A stretch of DNA of 64,000 bases from RYN-230 sp963837515 (lineage in GTDB: Bacteria > Actinomycetota > Actinomycetes > Streptosporangiales > Streptosporangiaceae), in the NCBI GenBank assembly GCA_963837515.1, contig CAWINT010000014.1, positions 496,001 through 560,000 on the forward strand. Reading direction: 5' to 3'. Shown in pieces: positions 41,793-50,543 of the stretch (the first letter of the stretch is position 1; the number at the start of each line of letters is the position of its first letter). Under the pieces are notes generated by a model, which was not told where the DNA came from, ran no database searches, and saw nothing but the letters and a program-made list of their open reading frames with translations. Both the position numbers and the translations under genes were made by a program.

Positions 41793-42920
41793 TTACAGCG
41801 GCTGCGCACCGCGCAGGTACGGCGCCGCGCGGACCAGGGCCGCAGTGACCGGGACGGCGACGATTGCGCCCGGGATCCCGGCCACGACGCCGCCGACCGC
41901 CAGCACCAGGATGACCGCGAGCGGGTGCAGCCGCACCATCCGGCCGACCACCAGCGGCTGCAACAGGTGGCTTTCCAGCTGGTTCTCCAGGACGAAAATG
42001 ATCACGAGCACGACCGCCGCGAGCCAGCCCTTGGTGCCCAGGGTCACCGCGACGGCCAGCGCGCCCGCCACCAGGATGCCGATCAGCGGCACGAAGGCGG
42101 CCAGGAAGACCAGGATGACCAGCGGCACCAGCAGCGGGACGCCGATCACCCACAGCGCGGCGCCGATCACGACCGCGTGGATGGCGGCCACGGTGATGGT
42201 CCCCCGCACGTAGTACACGAGAGCCTGCCAGGCGGCGGCCCCGGCCAGCCGGGTGCGCTGCTGGCGTTCCGGGGCGAGCAGGCCGGTCAGCCAGGCCCAG
42301 ATCCGGTCGCCGTCCTTCAGCAGGAAGAACGTGATGAACAGCATGAGCACCAGGCCGGCCAGGATCTCCAGGAAGATCTTGCCGCCGGACACCACCGTCC
42401 CCGCGACCAGGGCCTGGTGCTGCTTGAGGTAGGCCAGCCCGCGGTTGACCAGGTTCTGGAGGCCGGCGTGGCGCAGGTGGAACGGCGGCCCGGCCAGGTA
42501 GGTCTGCAGCTGGTCCGCGGTGTGCTTGAGCTCGTTGACCAGCGTGGGGTAGTCCGCCGTGGTGCGGTTAGCGGCGAGGGTGATCGCCCCGGCCAGCAGG
42601 GCCACGGCCAGCAGCAGCGCGCACCAGGTGGCCGCCAGGGCGGGCAGGCCGCTGCGCCGCAGACGGCCGGCCAGCGGCTGCAGCAAGGCGGTGAGCAGCA
42701 GCGCGGCCACACACGGCAGGACGACCAGGCGCAGCGCGCTGGCCACCCGGAAGGCGAGGTAGATGACGATGGCGACGAGGAGCAGCCGCCACGACCAGCC
42801 CGCCGCCCGCTGCAGCCAGCCGGGCACCCCTAGCGTGGCCGGCCGGGCCTCCCCGTCCGGCGGCGCCGCCGCGACCGCCGGGCCGGCCTGCTCCTCGTTG
42901 GCCACCTGGTCGGTCTGCAT
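41793..42920 (-). CDS. AI-2E family transporter
   Basis: Integral membrane protein of about 375 residues with seven to eight helices: RLLLVAIVIYLAFRVASALR near the start, ALLLTALLQPLAGRLRRSGL, the large loop with ELKHTADQLQTYLAG, then LVLMLFITFFLLKDGDRIWA, and the C-terminal LENQLESHLLQPLVVGRMVR and VAGIPGAIVAVPV of family PF01594. The family includes Na+/H+ antiporters and exporters; autoinducer-2 transport is not implied. ATG 42920 follows GGGGGGA by eleven bases; ATG 43022 is an alternative that would leave only 29 bp for the divergent promoter. Likely cotranscribed with dut and DUF3710. Confidence 0.9.
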   Translation of the reverse strand: MQTDQVANEEQAGPAVAAAPPDGEARPATLGVPGWLQRAAGWSWRLLLVAIVIYLAFRVASALRLVVLPCVAALLLTALLQPLAGRLRRSGLPALAATWCALLLAVALLAGAITLAANRTTADYPTLVNELKHTADQLQTYLAGPPFHLRHAGLQNLVNRGLAYLKQHQALVAGTVVSGGKIFLEILAGLVLMLFITFFLLKDGDRIWAWLTGLLAPERQQRTRLAGAAAWQALVYYVRGTITVAAIHAVVIGAALWVIGVPLLVPLVILVFLAAFVPLIGILVAGALAVAVTLGTKGWLAAVVLVIIFVLENQLESHLLQPLVVGRMVRLHPLAVILVLAVGGVVAGIPGAIVAVPVTAALVRAAPYLRGAQPL

Positions 42921-43051
42921 GCCGTGGTCCGTCCCCCCGGGTGCGTCCGTGATGGCACCGGCCCCGTCGTCCGGCCGGGCCGGGGTCCCCCAGAGGCCGT
43001 GCCATCTCCGTCGCCCAATCATGCCCCCATGTAACCAACTACGGTGGGGCC

Positions 43052-43531
43052 ATGCGCGTCTACCACGAACGGCTGCGTGTCCCGGGCAGCTGGTGGCTGC
43101 TCGGGCTGCTGTCGGTATTCCTGCTCGGCGGCGGGTTCCTGGCCACGCTCGACTGGCGCCCGGCGGCGGTCGTCTACGGGTCGATGACCGTCGCGGTGGC
43201 CGCGGGGCTCCTGCTGTGGGGACGGTTGCGCATCGAGGTAGTGGGCACGGAACTGCGGGTGGGCCGGCGGGCCCGGCTGCCGCTGGGGCAGGCCGGGCAG
43301 GTCGCGGCGCTGGACGCCGAGCAGACGCGGGCGCTGCGCGGGCCGCGGGCCGATCCTGCGGCGTTCCTGCTGGCCCGGCCGTACCTGCCGCAGGCGGTGT
43401 ACGTCGAAGTGCGGGATCCCGCGGGCACGGTCCCGTACTGGCTGGTCGGGACCAGGCGGCCGGCGGAGCTCGCCGCGGCGATCGAGGCGGCGCGGCCCGC
43501 CGCGCGGGCGGGCGGGATGGCCGTGGGATGA
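43052..43531 (+). CDS. DUF3093 membrane protein
   Basis: 159 residues. Two N-terminal helices (WWLLGLLSVFLLGGGFLATL and AVVYGSMTVAVAAGLLLWG) are followed by a soluble PH-like domain (RIEVVGTELRVGRRARLPLG, RAYLPQ-like ARPYLPQAVYVEVRDP, WLVGTRRPAELAAAIEAA). DUF3093 proteins are an actinobacterial family routinely beside dut; function unknown. ATG with GGTGGGG two to four bases upstream. Divergent from the AI-2E-dut-DUF3710 unit. Confidence 0.92.
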   Translation: MRVYHERLRVPGSWWLLGLLSVFLLGGGFLATLDWRPAAVVYGSMTVAVAAGLLLWGRLRIEVVGTELRVGRRARLPLGQAGQVAALDAEQTRALRGPRADPAAFLLARPYLPQAVYVEVRDPAGTVPYWLVGTRRPAELAAAIEAARPAARAGGMAVG

Positions 43532-43581
43532 TCACGAGGCAGCAGACGGCCGGCCCGCCCGGCGGGCATCAGGGAGGATGA

Positions 43582-43857
43582 ATGGCTGACAAGCAAGGTG
43601 ACGGCATGACCAAGGCGATGGCCACCGCCGCGGCGTTCGGCGCGGCGTTCGCCGCCCGCAAGCTGCTGACGGTGGGCTGGAAGCGCGCCACCGGCAAGGA
43701 GCCGCCCGCCGACCCGCAGGACCCGGCGGTGGGCATGATGGAGGCACTCGGCTGGGCGATCGCGATGGGCGTGGTCGTCGGCGCGGTCCGGGTGCTGGCC
43801 ATCCGGGCAGCCAGCGGGATGACCCGGCGCGGTTCCGGGGCGTCCGCGGAGCGCTGA
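43582..43857 (+). CDS. DUF4235 domain protein
   Basis: 91 residues, small actinobacterial membrane-associated protein. An amphipathic first half (TAAAFGAAFAARKLLTVGWK) and the conserved GKEPPADPQDPAVGMMEALG lead into one helix, WAIAMGVVVGAVRVLAIRAA. GGGAGG is about six bases before the ATG. It follows DUF3093 by 50 bp and is probably cotranscribed. Function unknown; the DUF4193 gene often found in this neighbourhood is not present. Confidence 0.9.
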   Translation: MADKQGDGMTKAMATAAAFGAAFAARKLLTVGWKRATGKEPPADPQDPAVGMMEALGWAIAMGVVVGAVRVLAIRAASGMTRRGSGASAER

Positions 43858-43929
43858 GCGGGGCAACGGTGCCGGGCCGGGCGGGCGGGCGGCCCGGGCG
43901 GCGCGGGGTGACCGCGCCGCCCGGGCGGA

Positions 43930-44581
43930 TCAGCGGTCCCGGGCGCGGCGGTAGAACGCGGCCATCTCGCGCAGCGCCGCCGGCGGGAGCGGGGCGTGCC
44001 CGCCGAGCTGCCGCGCCCCCCAGGCGACCCGGGCGCAGTGCTCGGCGACGACGGCGTCGTGCAGCGCCTGGGCCGGGGTGGCCGCGATCGTGACCAGTCC
44101 GTGGCTGGCCAGCAGGGCGCTGCCCCGGTCGGCCAGCACCCGGACGGCGTTCGTCCCGACTTCCGGGGAGCCGCTGACGGCGTAGTCCGTCACCGGGATC
44201 TCGCCGCCGATGAACAGGACCGCCTCGTCGATCACCGCGGGCACCGGCTGGCGGGCGGCCGCGAACATGCTCGCGAACGGCGCGTGGCTGTGCAGCACCG
44301 CGCCCACCTCGCGGAACGCCCGGTAGCAGGCGAGGTGGAGGTGCCGTTCCGACGACGCCGGCCCGGCCGGCCGGGCCGGGCCGCGGTTCCCCGGCGGCGT
44401 CGAGCAGCACCAGATCGGCCGTGGTCATCTCGCCGTAGGGCAGCGCGGACGGCGTGATCAGGATGCGCCCGTCCGGGAGCCGGGCAGACACGTTGCCGCT
44501 GGTGCCCGAGGTCAGACCGCGGTCCAGCATGCCGCGGGCCGCCGCCAGCACGGCCTCCCGGGCCGCCGTTTCCTGGTCCAT
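43930..44581 (-). pseudogene. Class II aldolase/adducin family protein, with a one-base frameshift
   Basis: Zinc-dependent aldolase/epimerase fold, related to fuculose-phosphate aldolase and ribulose-phosphate epimerase. The N-terminal part (LDRGLTSGTSGNVSARLPDG, ILITPSALPYGEMTTADLVL) reads from ATG 44581; the rest (LHLACYRAFREVGAVLHSHA, DEAVLFIGGEIPVTDYAVSG, LASHGLVTIAATPAQALHDA) is in another frame to 43930. The zinc His pair LHSH and the later His in ASHG are intact. The frames change inside a perfect 22-bp GC palindrome at 44358-44379 (one extra or two missing bases). About 217 residues if joined. Substrate unknown. Confidence 0.83.
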
Positions 44582-44661
44582 GCCCCGATCCTGGCACCGG
44601 CGGCCCGGGCCCGCGCCGTTACCGGCCCGGGCCCGGGCCGGTATCGGTGCGACAGCCGGGG

Positions 44662-45006
44662 TCATCCCGGCTGCCCCCCGTCCGGGCCCAGCACCGGGAG
44701 CCCGGCCGCGGCGGCCCGGCTGAACTCGTCGTCGATCGCGATGACCTGCCGCCCCGAAGCCTGCAGCCGCGACGCGGCCACGCAGGGCCGGTAGCCGGAC
44801 TGGCAGTGCACCCACAGCCCGGTGCCAGGCGCCTCAGCCAGCCGGGCCGGGAGTTCGTGCAGCGGGATATGCCGTGCGCCGGCCAGGTGGCCGGCCGCCC
44901 ATTCCAGCCTGCGGCACACGTCCAGGACGGTGACCGGCTTGCCGTCGGTGACCAGGTAGCTGCGGTCCCCCAGCGATGGCGTGTCCACCGGGATGATCTC
45001 GGCCAT
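44662..45006 (-). CDS. Rhodanese-like sulfurtransferase
   Basis: Single-domain rhodanese of about 114 residues, moving a persulfide sulfur on its catalytic Cys. Marks: VTVLDVCRRLEWAAGHLAGA, RHIPLHELPARL, and the active loop VHCQSGYRPCVAASRLQA with Cys near residue 73. The C-terminal QVIAIDDEFSRAAAAGLPVL replaces the usual WGG-type ending. ATG 45006 has GAGGGGG seven bases upstream; a longer in-frame start at 45090 is less likely. Partner sulfur acceptor unknown. Confidence 0.9.
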   Translation of the reverse strand: MAEIIPVDTPSLGDRSYLVTDGKPVTVLDVCRRLEWAAGHLAGARHIPLHELPARLAEAPGTGLWVHCQSGYRPCVAASRLQASGRQVIAIDDEFSRAAAAGLPVLGPDGGQPG

Positions 45007-45131
45007 CGCATCCCCCTCTGCTGCTGACCAGCGATTACGGCCACGCCACCCACCGGCGACGAGCTTTGGCTCATCGCCGGCTACCCGCACCAGCTTGCCC
45101 GGCTGTATCCCGGCCTGCTGAGCTGACCGGC

Positions 45132-45156
45132 GCGCGTCCCGTCACCCGGGACGCGC
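45132..45156 (-). terminator. Hairpin terminator after the small membrane protein gene
   Basis: Perfect 9-bp stem GCGCGTCCC/GGGACGCGC around a 7-base loop, starting 7 bp beyond the stop of the 45164-45355 gene. Confidence 0.75.
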
Positions 45157-45163
45157 CGCACGG

Positions 45164-45355
45164 TCAGCCGCCGATCTGGCGGCGGCGCTGGATCCCGCGG
45201 AGCCGGCGCCGCTGCGATGGGTCGAGCGCCAGGTAGGCGCCCACCGGGATGCCGATGGCCAGGACGATCACGGCGAGGGCCAGCCAGGGGCTGACCAGCA
45301 GCAGGATGAGGCCAAGCACGATCCCAGCGATGGCAAACTTCATTCGTCCGGACAA
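45164..45355 (-). CDS. Small two-helix membrane protein, TTG start
   Basis: 63 residues: MKFAIAGIVLGLILLLVSPW and ALAVIVLAIGIPVGAYLAL form two hydrophobic helices, followed by a strongly basic tail DPSQRRRLRGIQRRRQ. The start is decided by the ribosome site: AAGGAGG lies exactly six bases before TTG 45355, while ATG 45343 would be eighteen bases away. Function unknown; the pattern suits a membrane protein with positive-inside cytoplasmic tail. A terminator follows directly. The 231 bp upstream, to the HhH-GPD gene, hold no other gene. Confidence 0.82.
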   Translation of the reverse strand: MSGRMKFAIAGIVLGLILLLVSPWLALAVIVLAIGIPVGAYLALDPSQRRRLRGIQRRRQIGG

Positions 45356-45586
45356 CTTCTGCCTCCTTGGGCATGCACGTGCGCGGTTCTCAGGCCGGAT
45401 CAGGACCGGCCTGCCGGGCCACGCTCGTGCCTGCTATGTGAAACGCTCGCTGGCTGCTGGGTAGTTCCGCTGGCCAGCTTGTTCTGCGCCGGTTCCCAGG
45501 CCGGCGTCGGGCCATCCGGTCCCCGGCCCGGTTCGCGGCCGGGACCGCCGCCGGCCAGGATAGCGGCAGCTACCTGGGAGGACCCC

Positions 45587-46150
45587 ATGACGATCTCGCT
45601 GCCCATCGACGCGGACGCCAACGAGCTGCTCGGCCGCGACCCCCTGGCGCTGCTCCTCGGCATGATGCTGGACCAGCAGATCCCGCTGGAGAAGGCGTTC
45701 AGCGGGCCGCGTGAGCTGGCCCGGCGGCTCGGCCACGAGCCCTCGGCGGCGGAACTGGCCGGCTACGACCCGGAGGCACTGGCCGCGGTGTTCGCCGAGC
45801 GGCCCGCGCTGCACCGCTACCCCCGGGCCATGGCGGGCCGGGCCCAGGAGCTCGCCCGCCTCGTCCTGGCGCGGTACGACGGGGACGCCGCCCAGCTATG
45901 GGCCACCGCCGGCAGCGGCGCGGAGCTGGTCCGGCGGCTGGCCGAGCTGCCCGGGTTCGGCCGGGCCAAGGCCCAGATCTTCGCCGCCCTGCTCGGCAAG
46001 CAGCTGGGGGTGTGCCCGCCGGGCTGGCGGGAAGCGGCCGGGCCGTTCGGCGCGGACGGGTCGCGGATCTCGGTGGCCGACATCACCGACGAGCACTCGC
46101 TGGCCGAGGTCCGCGCCTACAAGCAGCAGCTCAAGGCGGCTAAGCGGTAG
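45587..46150 (+). CDS. HhH-GPD-type base-excision protein (TIGR03252-like)
   Basis: 187 residues. LALLLGMMLDQQIPLEKAFS is the first conserved helix pair, YPRAMAGRAQELARLVLARY follows, and LAELPGFGRAKAQIFAALLG is the helix-hairpin-helix that grips DNA. The later Asp expected of glycosylases is not obvious, and no Fe-S Cys cluster is present, so lyase/glycosylase activity is uncertain. The family is actinobacterial. TGGGAGG is five bases before the ATG. It would act in DNA repair in the cytosol. Confidence 0.88.
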   Translation: MTISLPIDADANELLGRDPLALLLGMMLDQQIPLEKAFSGPRELARRLGHEPSAAELAGYDPEALAAVFAERPALHRYPRAMAGRAQELARLVLARYDGDAAQLWATAGSGAELVRRLAELPGFGRAKAQIFAALLGKQLGVCPPGWREAAGPFGADGSRISVADITDEHSLAEVRAYKQQLKAAKR

Positions 46151-46200
46151 CCGCGGGTGAGCCGGGCGCGGCGCGCCGCGGAGGGCTAATCTGGCTGGCC

Positions 46201-46794
46201 ATGACACACCCTGGACCGGCGGCGGGCGGTACCGCGCGGGTTTTCGTTCTGCACGAAGGTTATGCCTGGGAGGAGCCGGAGGGAGATCGGGTCGGCAGCA
46301 CCGTCACCCTGATCGCCGATGCCGGCCGGATCATCGTGGTCAACCCGGGGATGGTGGCCGACCGGGACGGCCTGCTCGGGGTGCTGGCCGCACACGGGCC
46401 CGGCCCGGGCGACGTCACCGACGTGGTGTTCAGTCACCACCACCCGGACCACACGGTGAACGCAGCGCTGTTCCCCCGGGCCACCATCCACGACCACTGG
46501 GCCAGTTACCGCGGGGACCTGTGGGTCAGCCGCGAGCCCGGGGACTTCGAGCTCACCCCCTCGGTCCGGCTGATCGCCACCCCCGGTCACACCGCGGAGG
46601 ACATCACCACCCTGGCCGCCACCGCGGACGGGGTGTACGCCTGCACGCACGCGTGGTGGGGGCCGGACGGGCCGGAGCAGGACCCGCTCGCGACGGACCA
46701 GGCGGCCCTGGAGGCGAGCCGGCAGCGGATCCTCGCGGCCGCGACGGTGATCATCCCCGGCCACGGGCCGGCCTTCAGGCCACATCGCCCTTGA
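46201..46794 (+). CDS. MBL-fold metallo-hydrolase
   Basis: 197 residues with the metallo-beta-lactamase fold: STVTLIADAGRIIVVNPGM, the metal motif VFSHHHPDHTVNAALFP, IATPGHTAEDITTLAATADG with the next His, YACTHAWWG and the final IIPGHGPAF. The layout (short, one domain) resembles MBLAC1-type hydrolases and not lactamases. 50 bp after the glycosylase gene on the same strand. Its end overlaps the convergent ABC permease gene by 20 bp. Substrate unknown. Confidence 0.9.
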   Translation: MTHPGPAAGGTARVFVLHEGYAWEEPEGDRVGSTVTLIADAGRIIVVNPGMVADRDGLLGVLAAHGPGPGDVTDVVFSHHHPDHTVNAALFPRATIHDHWASYRGDLWVSREPGDFELTPSVRLIATPGHTAEDITTLAATADGVYACTHAWWGPDGPEQDPLATDQAALEASRQRILAAATVIIPGHGPAFRPHRP

Positions 46795-47506
46795 GGGAGA
46801 ACCGTTCCAGCCGCCGCACCGCCACCGTGAGGGCCGCCACGGTCACGACCGCACCCAGCGCGGCCGCGAGGCCAGCGCCCAGGTGGGCGTGCAGCGCCGG
46901 GTCGCGGGCGACCGCGTTCGCTATCCCGAGCGAGTACTGCGAGACGGACAGCAGCTGCACCCCGCTGACCAGCGGGCTCAGCAGCGACTCCCAGATCAGC
47001 AGGTAGAGCAGGCCAACCGCGATCGCCCGGGACGTGGCCGCCGACAGCATCACGAACACCGCGTTGTACATCACCGAGCCGGCCAGCGCGCCGAGGAACA
47101 GCCCGGCGGCCAGCCGGGTGGCGCCTCCGGTCGCGATCACGCCCGCGAGGAACTCGGGCAGCGCCGCCAGCAGCGCGGTCAGCGCGGCGGCCACGGCGAA
47201 CTTCGCGAGGATCACGGTGGTCCGCCGCACCGGCGTGGCCAGCAGGTGGACCACGCTGCCGTCGTCGATCTCCGCGCCGAGCACGCTGGTGCCGACGATG
47301 AGCGCGGTCAGCGGCAGCACCACGCCAAACCCGAACTCACCCAGCACGATGCCCGGCCAGTCGGTCCGCAGCGGGTGGATCTGCGCCAGCAGCGCGGTGA
47401 CCAGCACCAGGATCACGGGCGGGATCGCGAACAGGATGGACCGCTTGCGGCCCACGGTGGCGCGCAGCGTGATCCAGGCCACCGTCCCGGCCTGCCCGGT
47501 GCCCAT
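46775..47506 (-). CDS. ABC-2 type permease (second pair)
   Basis: 243 residues, about six helices, exporter-type membrane subunit: TLRATVGRKRSILFAIPPVI, GVVLPLTALIVGTSVLGAEI followed by the characteristic DDGSVVHLLATPVRRTTVIL, and IAVGLLYLLIWESLLSPLVS. No binding protein is present, so export or membrane-associated function is expected. The start overlaps the preceding ATPase stop (TGATG). Last gene of the four-gene double ABC operon. Confidence 0.88.
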   Translation of the reverse strand: MGTGQAGTVAWITLRATVGRKRSILFAIPPVILVLVTALLAQIHPLRTDWPGIVLGEFGFGVVLPLTALIVGTSVLGAEIDDGSVVHLLATPVRRTTVILAKFAVAAALTALLAALPEFLAGVIATGGATRLAAGLFLGALAGSVMYNAVFVMLSAATSRAIAVGLLYLLIWESLLSPLVSGVQLLSVSQYSLGIANAVARDPALHAHLGAGLAAALGAVVTVAALTVAVRRLERFSLKGDVA

Positions 47507-48417
47507 CAGGACTCCACCAGGTAGCTGAAGACGCTTTCCAGCGACTCGTCCTCGGGCTGCAGTTCGTGCAGCCGGATGCCATGGCTGCGGGTGAGGCCGG
47601 CGATCTCCCGGCTGAACGTGCCGAAGTCCGACGCCTTCACCTGCAGCCCGCGCCCGGTGAGCTCTACCCCGGCGACGGCGGGACGGCCGAGCAGGGCCGC
47701 CCCCAGCCGACGGTCATCGGAACTGCGCACCCGGAACACGTGCGGCCGGGCGGTCATCAGCCGCCGGATCGCGCGGAAGTCCCCGGAGGCGGCGAGCCGC
47801 CCGGCCACGATCACCTGGATGGTGCCGGACAGCCGCTCCACCTCCTCCAGGATGTGCGAGCTGAACACGATCGTGCGGCCCGCGTCGCCGAGCGCCTCCA
47901 GCAGATCCATCATGTGCAGCCGCTGCCGCGGGTCCATGCCGTTGAAGGGCTCGTCCAGCAGCAGCACCTCGGGGTCGTGTACCAGGGCGGCCGCGACCTT
48001 GATCCGCTGCCGCATCCCCTTGGAGTAGCCGCCGATCCGGCGGTCCTGCGCGCCCGTCATGTCCACCATGCTGATCGCGCGCTGCGTGGCCGCCTCCGGG
48101 CCGGGCAGCTTGTGCAGCCGGGCGGTGGCGGCAACGAACTCCGCGCCGGTGAGGAACGGGTACACCGACGGCCGCTCCGGGACCAGGCCGAGGACGCGGT
48201 AGATGCCCGGATTGCGCCAGCTCGGCGCGCCGCCGATGGTCACCTCACCCCGGGACGGGGCCAGGAAGCCCGCCATCAGGTGCAGCAGGGTGGACTTGCC
48301 GGCCCCGTTCGGGCCGAGCAGCCCGGTCACCCCCGGCCCCATCGTCATCGTGACGTCGTTGAGCGCGACGACGTTGCCGTACCAGCGGGACACGTGGCGC
48401 AGCTCGATCCGGCTCAT
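47506..48417 (-). CDS. ABC transporter ATP-binding protein (second pair)
   Basis: 303 residues. Walker A LLGPNGAGKST at about 38, signature IGGYSKGMRQRIKVAAAL, Walker B VLLLDEPFNGMD and the switch FSSHILEEVERL are all intact. A C-terminal ~80-residue domain (PHVFRVRSSDDRRLGAALLG onward, ending in ESLESVFSYLVES) is typical of ABC-2 type exporter ATPases. ATG overlaps the upstream permease stop (ATGA). It should power the downstream 243-residue permease. Confidence 0.95.
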   Translation of the reverse strand: MSRIELRHVSRWYGNVVALNDVTMTMGPGVTGLLGPNGAGKSTLLHLMAGFLAPSRGEVTIGGAPSWRNPGIYRVLGLVPERPSVYPFLTGAEFVAATARLHKLPGPEAATQRAISMVDMTGAQDRRIGGYSKGMRQRIKVAAALVHDPEVLLLDEPFNGMDPRQRLHMMDLLEALGDAGRTIVFSSHILEEVERLSGTIQVIVAGRLAASGDFRAIRRLMTARPHVFRVRSSDDRRLGAALLGRPAVAGVELTGRGLQVKASDFGTFSREIAGLTRSHGIRLHELQPEDESLESVFSYLVES

Positions 48418-49370
48418 GCCAGGCCCGCCTTCCGGTAGCGCAGCGCCAGCCCGCCCGCCGCGGCCAGCAGCAGGGCCAGCAGCATCGCCCCGTACAGCGG
48501 CCCGTCGTGGCCGGGCGGCGGAACCGGGCCGGGCGAGGTGCCGCCCAGCCACTGGCGCACCCCGTCCATCGTCGTGAACGGGCTGACCAGGCCGGTGAGC
48601 CGCGCCGCCACGGTGACCCCGCCCGATCCACCGGTCAGCGGGCCGCGCCCGGTGACCACCGAATGCAGCACCGTGGCCAGCACCCAGCTGAGGAAGAAGT
48701 AGATCGCGATCGACCCGGTGGCGTACGCCCGCCGGCCGCTCAGCGAGGCCAGCAGCAGGCCGATACTGCCCAGCAGCGCGGCCCACAGCAGCCCGATCGC
48801 CAGGCCCGGGATCAGCGCCCGCGTCTCCGCCCACACCGCGGTCCCGCTGTGCGCCTGGGCGATCGTGCCCAGGTACAGCAGGAGCAGCGGGATGTCCAGG
48901 AGGGCCAGGCAGGCCAGGATGAAGGCGGCCAGCTTGGCCAGCGGGTAGTCCAGCCGGCCCACCGGCCGGGAGAAGTACAGCGGCAGCACGTGGCTGCGCA
49001 GGTCCCGGGACACGAGTTCCGGGGCCTGCGTGGCGATGAAGATGATCATCACGAACACCCGCAGCAGGAATACGTAGCCGTCGTAGGAGATGGCCCGGGT
49101 GCCACCCTGGGCCACGGACACCGCGTTCGCCACGGCGGGCAGGCACAGCAGCGCCAGGGCGAGTACTGGGATGATCTTGGCCTTCGCGCTGCGGCCGAGG
49201 CCCACCGCCGACCGCAGGCTGTGCCAGGCGAGAGCGCGCAGGATGCCGGCCCGGCCCAGCCGCGGGCCGTCGTAGCGCCGGTAGCCGATGTCATGAATAA
49301 CGCCGGCCCGGCCGGCCGGGCCGCCTGGAGCAGCCGGGCCGGCCGGGACCGCGCTGCGGCCGGCGCTCAC
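48414..49370 (-). CDS. ABC-2 type permease (first pair)
   Basis: 318 residues. A Pro/Gly-rich start leads to IHDIGYRRYDGPRLGRAGIL, a conserved N-terminal stretch of this exporter family, then helices KIIPVLALALLCLPAVANAV, VFLLRVFVMIIFIATQAPEL, followed by SRDLRSHVLPLYFSRPVGRL and DYPLAKLAAFILACLALLDI. The GTG start overlaps the ATPase stop (GTGA), and the stop overlaps the next ATPase (ATGA). Its partner is the first ATPase. Confidence 0.88.
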   Translation of the reverse strand: MSAGRSAVPAGPAAPGGPAGRAGVIHDIGYRRYDGPRLGRAGILRALAWHSLRSAVGLGRSAKAKIIPVLALALLCLPAVANAVSVAQGGTRAISYDGYVFLLRVFVMIIFIATQAPELVSRDLRSHVLPLYFSRPVGRLDYPLAKLAAFILACLALLDIPLLLLYLGTIAQAHSGTAVWAETRALIPGLAIGLLWAALLGSIGLLLASLSGRRAYATGSIAIYFFLSWVLATVLHSVVTGRGPLTGGSGGVTVAARLTGLVSPFTTMDGVRQWLGGTSPGPVPPPGHDGPLYGAMLLALLLAAAGGLALRYRKAGLA

Positions 49371-50353
49371 CGGCCCGGCCTTCCCGCTGGCTCGTCGCGG
49401 AACAGTTCTTCCACCCGCCGTCTGCGCTGCTCCAGCCGGACCAGGGGCAGGCCCAGGTCGGCGACCGCGTCCCGGATCAGGTCGCAGGTGGCGGGGCCGT
49501 CCAGGTGCACCAGCAGCGCCCGCTCCTCCGGCCAGGCCGGCAGCCCGCGGTCGGCCAGCTCGGCCTGCAGCGCGATCATCCCTTCGTCCACCTCCACGGC
49601 GAGCACCTGCCGGGCCTCCGTGAAGCTGGTCATGGCGTCGGCCCGGAGCAGCCGCCCGCCGTCGATGACCACCAGGTGATCGCAGATCTGCTCGATCTCA
49701 CCGAGCAGGTGGGAGGAGACCAGGATGGAGATACCGAACTCGTGGCCGATCCGGCTGATCAGGTCCAGCATGGCGGCCCGGCCACCGGGGTCGAGCCCGG
49801 TGGTGGGCTCGTCGAGCAGCAGCAGCCGCGGATCGCCCACCAGAGCCTGAGCCAGCTTCACCCGCTGCTTCATGCCGGTGGAGTAGGTGCCGATCGAGCG
49901 GTACCGCTCCTCGTACAGGCCGACGTGGCGCAGCGAGTCCGCGGCCCGCTCCTTCGCGGCGGTCGGTGGCAGCCCGGACATCCGGCCCAGGTGGGTGACG
50001 AACTCGGTGGCGCTGACGTCCGGGGGCAGGCAGTCGTGTTCGGGCATGTAGCCGGTGCGCACCCGGATCTGCCGGGCGTCGCGCCCGGCGTCCAGTCCGA
50101 GGACCACGGCCCGGCCGCCGCTGGCCGGGAGCAGCCCGAGGAGGATCTTGATCAGGGTTGACTTGCCCGCGCCGTTCGCGCCGACCAGCCCGGTGATGCC
50201 CGGCCCGATCGTCACGGTGAGCCCGGCCAGGGCGGTCACCTCCGGCGGGTAGCGCTTGGTCAGCGCGAAGGTCTCGATGACCGCCGCGGACGGGGCGGAC
50301 GCGGGTCCCGGTTCGCCCGGCGGCCGCCCGCTCAGCGGCCTGGCAGTGCTCAC
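49367..50353 (-). CDS. ABC transporter ATP-binding protein (first pair)
   Basis: About 328 residues. Walker A LVGANGAGKSTLIKILLG, signature GTYSTGMKQRVKLAQALVGD, Walker B LLLLDEPTTGLDPGG, switch ILVSSHLLGEIEQICDH. The C-terminal domain (ADAMTSFTEARQVLAVEVDE to VEELFRDEP) is that of exporter ATPases. GTG 50353 has GAGGG ten bases upstream; ATG 50416 gives 21 more residues without homology. It leads the four-gene operon of two ATPase-permease pairs and is divergent from a histidine kinase-response regulator pair 190 bp away, which may control it. Confidence 0.94.
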   Translation of the reverse strand: MSTARPLSGRPPGEPGPASAPSAAVIETFALTKRYPPEVTALAGLTVTIGPGITGLVGANGAGKSTLIKILLGLLPASGGRAVVLGLDAGRDARQIRVRTGYMPEHDCLPPDVSATEFVTHLGRMSGLPPTAAKERAADSLRHVGLYEERYRSIGTYSTGMKQRVKLAQALVGDPRLLLLDEPTTGLDPGGRAAMLDLISRIGHEFGISILVSSHLLGEIEQICDHLVVIDGGRLLRADAMTSFTEARQVLAVEVDEGMIALQAELADRGLPAWPEERALLVHLDGPATCDLIRDAVADLGLPLVRLEQRRRRVEELFRDEPAGRPGR

Positions 50354-50543
50354 GTCGGTGCTGCCCTCGCTTTCGGTTGGGGATCCCAGCCTGGCGCAGA
50401 TGCCGGGGGCTGTCATCGGACCACAGGCTGGACGTCAGCTCCTCCCAGGGGTGTATCCGGCATCCGCACCCGGGCCGCTCCGCCCGGGAGATTAGGCCCG
50501 CAGGCGGACGCCCGGCCCGGCCCGGCGGCGATACCGTGGGCGG

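Noticed and set aside
45028..45126. Short plus-strand peptide ending DELWLIAGYPHQLARLYPGL
   Set aside because: It looks protein-like, but there is no ATG, GTG or TTG after the upstream in-frame stop, so I do not call a gene. It may be a remnant.
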